A DNA stretch of 64,000 bases from Vibrio rumoiensis 1S-45. GTDB taxonomy: Bacteria > Pseudomonadota > Gammaproteobacteria > Enterobacterales > Vibrionaceae. The translations under genes were made by a program, and so were the position numbers. Positions 61,191 to 64,000 of the stretch are shown here, one piece after another. Position 1 is the stretch's first letter; each line of letters begins with the position of its first letter. The DNA lies in contig NZ_AJYK02000102.1 in the NCBI RefSeq assembly GCF_000286955.2, positions 1 to 64,000 of the forward strand. The letters run 5' to 3'. The notes under the pieces are model-generated. The model did no database searches and was not told the DNA's origin. It was given only the letters and a program-made list of their open reading frames with translations.

Positions 61191-62915
61191 TTAAAAAGGG
61201 AAGAAGTAAGGGATTAACGTCAGTACAACCACTGAATAGACTATCGAGACCGGTACACCAATCTTGATGAAATCCTTAACATGATAGTTACCAACGCTGT
61301 ACACCAATAAGTTAGTTTGATAGCCATAAGGCGAGATAAAACTCGCGCTCGCCCCAAACAGTACTGCCATAATAAAGGGCATAGGATCAACGCCATAACC
61401 AATCGCCATGCTATAACCAATAGGAAATGCTAAGGCAGCGGCCGCATTATTGGTGATCAACTCGGTTAAAATTAACGTCAGTAAGTAAGTCGCAATAAGT
61501 GCGCCAATTGGTCCCCAACCGTTAAATAGGTAAATAAATAATTCACCCATTTGCTTTGATAAGCCAGAAGACATCATCAACTGAGCAAGCGATAACGCTG
61601 AACCCACAATCACGACGATATCAATAGGGAAGCGGCGACGCAGCTCACTGATACCAATCGCGCCAATCGCTAGCATTACCACGATATAACCGGCTAAACC
61701 TTTAATAATTGGGATCACACCCGCTAGAGATAATCCAATAACCGCCGCAAAACCAAATAAAACAAAAGCAGATTTTCGGCTATCCAACTTGGCGCTCGAG
61801 TCCAAATCATTAATTAAAACAAATTCTTTGGCGTTATCTTGCCTTGCTGAGTGAAAACCTTTACCCGGCACCAATACCAAGGTATCACCCGCGGCAAGTT
61901 TTACATTCCCCAATCCACCTTCTAAACGCTCATGGCCACGACGAATCGCGACGACCACGGCATCAAAACGATCTCGAAACTGGCTAGACTTTAATGTTTT
62001 ATTACAGATTGATGCTGATTGACTCACCACCACTTCCATAAAGCTTTGCCCATTTAGATGATGCTGACCAAATAACGTAATGCCCGGGATTTCTTGTAGT
62101 GTGGCGACACTTTCAACATCCCCACAAAACAATAAACGGTCTTTTTCCAGCAGCACTAAATCTGGAGTAACTGAAGGCATGGTGACACCATCGCGTATCA
62201 CTTCGGCGAGAAACAATTTACGCAGTGCTCGCAAGTTATTTTCAGCAATGCTTTTGCCAATCAGAGGTGAGCCAACTTCCACTCTCGCTTCTAAAAAGTA
62301 AGGCAAATCATCTTGTTCGTGACTATCGCTATGCGGCAGAATATAACTCAATGGAATTAGAACCAAAACTCCCACCACAATAATCGCCAAACCAATGCAA
62401 GTTGGCGCAAAAAATCCTAAGCTCGGCAAACCTGCATCCACCACAAAACTATTAATAATCAGGTTGGTTGAGGTGCCTATCAGCGTTAAGGTTCCACCTA
62501 AAATGGCAGCATAAGAAAGTGGGATCAGCAGGCGTGATGGAGCATGAGATTGATTACGCTTGATCGCACCAATCAAAGACACCACCACTGCGGTATTATT
62601 GGTAAAAGAAGATAACAGCGCAGTAGAAAAGCCAAGTTTGGCAACGACTGAGCCTAAACGCCCGGTAGAAATATGACGGCTAATCCAACTGATCAGCCGT
62701 GTTTTTTCTAAAGCGCATGACGCCAATATCAACAATACCAAGGTAAGGAGCGATGAATTAGTAAAGTTCATCGCTATGCCATCGAGATCAACTGCTCCAC
62801 TCATAAAAGAAACCAGAGCGGCAGCCGCAAAAATAAAGCTAGGTTTAATCTTGGTGAAGATTAAGCTACCAATAATGGCTACTAGCAATATTAAGACAAA
62901 CCATTTCTCCCACAT
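61191..62915 (-). CDS. SLC13/DASS-family permease with RCK_C domains, probable sulfate transporter
   Basis: The 574-residue product is a multi-pass permease. The SLC13 motif SFTNNTAVVVSLIG lies near residue 105. Two RCK_C (TrkA-C) domains (about residues 210-385) interrupt the membrane halves. A conserved late segment is SFISPYGYQTNLLVY. An ATG at 62915 (MWEKWF) was chosen; a GTG four codons upstream is an alternative. Its place between cysN and cysC strongly suggests sulfate uptake, but the substrate is inferred from context. Confidence 0.87.
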   Translation of the reverse strand: MWEKWFVLILLVAIIGSLIFTKIKPSFIFAAAALVSFMSGAVDLDGIAMNFTNSSLLTLVLLILASCALEKTRLISWISRHISTGRLGSVVAKLGFSTALLSSFTNNTAVVVSLIGAIKRNQSHAPSRLLIPLSYAAILGGTLTLIGTSTNLIINSFVVDAGLPSLGFFAPTCIGLAIIVVGVLVLIPLSYILPHSDSHEQDDLPYFLEARVEVGSPLIGKSIAENNLRALRKLFLAEVIRDGVTMPSVTPDLVLLEKDRLLFCGDVESVATLQEIPGITLFGQHHLNGQSFMEVVVSQSASICNKTLKSSQFRDRFDAVVVAIRRGHERLEGGLGNVKLAAGDTLVLVPGKGFHSARQDNAKEFVLINDLDSSAKLDSRKSAFVLFGFAAVIGLSLAGVIPIIKGLAGYIVVMLAIGAIGISELRRRFPIDIVVIVGSALSLAQLMMSSGLSKQMGELFIYLFNGWGPIGALIATYLLTLILTELITNNAAAALAFPIGYSMAIGYGVDPMPFIMAVLFGASASFISPYGYQTNLLVYSVGNYHVKDFIKIGVPVSIVYSVVVLTLIPYFFPF

Positions 62916-62939
62916 GGCGTATTCCACTATTTGATATCC

Positions 62940-64000
62940 CTACTTTTTCACATCAGATGACGCGGACGCCGAAAAAAGTTGGCTGATATCTTTTGCTTCC
63001 CAATGAGGGAAATGCTTGCGGATAAGCGCGTTTAACTCAACTTCAAAACTTGGATTTTCTGTCGTCGCTTGTTGTTCAACTAAACGCTCACGGATCATGC
63101 CCGCACCAACGGTTACATTGGTCAATCGATCAATAAAGATAAAACCACCGGTATCTTCACAATCCACGTAATTATCCAACGCTACCGTTTCTGTTAACGA
63201 GATTTCACATAAACCGATACCGTTAAGCGGCAGTTCTGTCGCATCGAATTTTTCCAGCTTATTAATGTCATATTGGTGCTTGATTGACTCCAATTGACCC
63301 ACCGTTTGTTTACCGGCCACTTTAATGTCGTATTGACGACCCGCAACTAAAGGTTGCTCTGTCATCCAAACCACATCGGCTAGGAATTGATTGGTCGCTT
63401 TAATCGAAGCACCTTTTGGCACTAATAAATCACCACGGCTGATATCAATTTCATCTTCTAAAGTCACCGTGACCGCTTGCCCTGCACGCGCTGAATCAAG
63501 ATCACCATCAAACGTTACGATACTAGCAACTTTTGAGCTTTTTCCTGATGGCAGTGCTGTAACACTATCACCAACAGCGATCGTGCCATTCGCAATGGTT
63601 CCGCAGAAACCACGGAAATCAAGATTAGGGCGGTTGACATATTGAATCGGCAAACGGAACTCACCTTGAGTATGCGCTTGGCTTAAGTCAATATTTTCTA
63701 ATATTTGTAATAATGGAAGCCCTTGATACCAAGACAGATTTTCTGTTTGATCTACAACGTTATCGCCTTCCAATGCTGAGATTGGAATCAATTGAATATC
63801 AATGTCTTGATTTAGATTTTTAGCAAATTCAAAGTATTCTTGGCGAATTTCTTCAAAACGCGCTTGAGAATATTCGACTAAATCCATTTTATTCACGGCA
63901 ACCACAAAGTGACGGATCCCCAATAAGCTCGAAATGAATGAATGGCGACGAGTTTGATCCAAAACACCTTTACGCGCATCAATCAAGATAACAGCCACAT
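62940..64000 (-). CDS. cysN: Sulfate adenylyltransferase subunit 1 (3' part)
   Basis: CysN is the GTPase subunit that with CysD makes adenylylsulfate from sulfate and ATP. The window holds 352 residues of its C-terminal part; the start lies beyond the right edge. Visible are ILIDARKGV and [10 protein letters not shown] of the GTPase domain (the latter with the G4 NKMD). Later beta-barrel domains include [11 protein letters not shown] and ERLVEQQ near the end. The SLC13 permease gene begins about 25 bases after its stop. Confidence 0.96.
   Translation of the reverse strand, partial: VAVILIDARKGVLDQTRRHSFISSLLGIRHFVVAVNKMDLVEYSQARFEEIRQEYFEFAKNLNQDIDIQLIPISALEGDNVVDQTENLSWYQGLPLLQILENIDLSQAHTQGEFRLPIQYVNRPNLDFRGFCGTIANGTIAVGDSVTALPSGKSSKVASIVTFDGDLDSARAGQAVTVTLEDEIDISRGDLLVPKGASIKATNQFLADVVWMTEQPLVAGRQYDIKVAGKQTVGQLESIKHQYDINKLEKFDATELPLNGIGLCEISLTETVALDNYVDCEDTGGFIFIDRLTNVTVGAGMIRERLVEQQATTENPSFEVELNALIRKHFPHWEAKDISQLFSASASSDVKK

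Overview
This window is a stretch of housekeeping chromosome from a gammaproteobacterium, almost certainly a Vibrionaceae member. The evidence is the gene content and local order: glmS with a DeoR regulator, leuO beside ilvIH and leuABCD, lptD-surA-pdxA-rsmA-apaG-apaH, rplU-rpmA-obgE, argR divergent from mdh, tamA-tamB-ytfP, a MJ1255/VC2487-type glycosyltransferase, and a zinc-type ABC operon beside the cys genes. Coding density is high. I see no rRNA, tRNA, CRISPR, insertion sequence, prophage or plasmid genes.

Layout. Positions 1-5 kb hold glmS and its DeoR-type regulator (minus strand), then pykF (plus) and an unlisted 43-residue membrane ORF. Positions 5-9 kb hold ilvI-ilvH and leuO (minus). 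Positions 9-10.7 kb hold a glycosyltransferase/PAP2 phosphatase pair. Positions 10.8-16.1 kb hold the leucine operon with a leader peptide and attenuator. Positions 16-25.5 kb hold a DUF547 protein, djlA, the lptD-to-apaH operon and folA. Positions 25.5-32 kb hold a YjjP/YjjB exporter pair, obgE-rpmA-rplU, ispB, mdh and argR. Positions 32-40 kb hold an orphan TAXI binding protein, a D-2-hydroxyacid dehydrogenase, an RluA-type pseudouridine synthase, rapA and a frameshifted PIN-PhoH gene. Positions 40-49.5 kb hold thiBPQ under a TPP riboswitch, a frameshifted ubiX, mpl, fbp, ppa, two related lipoproteins and ytfP. Positions 49.4-57 kb hold tamB-tamA, msrA, ytfK and ytfJ. Positions 57-64 kb hold a Zur-boxed zinc-type ABC operon with a histidine-rich periplasmic protein, then cysC, an SLC13 permease and the 3' part of cysN.

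Functional links. Branched-chain amino acid synthesis (ilvIH, leuABCD, LeuO) sits together. Outer-membrane assembly is represented twice (LptD/SurA and TamA/TamB). Sulfate assimilation genes enclose a likely sulfate permease. Metabolite control is visible as leucine attenuation, a TPP riboswitch, probable Zur operators and candidate operators for the glmS regulator.

The most notable signals are single-base insertions that break two normally conserved genes (PIN-PhoH and ubiX), two Zur-type operators before the ABC operon, an 18-bp tandem array running across the mpl stop codon, a TCTAGGG heptamer array upstream of obgE, a 112-bp inverted-repeat element inside the leucine operon, and a structured leader before the PIN-PhoH gene. 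I found no convincing wholly new multi-gene system. The zinc-type operon is the closest to an unusual one, and a related system is known in Vibrio cholerae.
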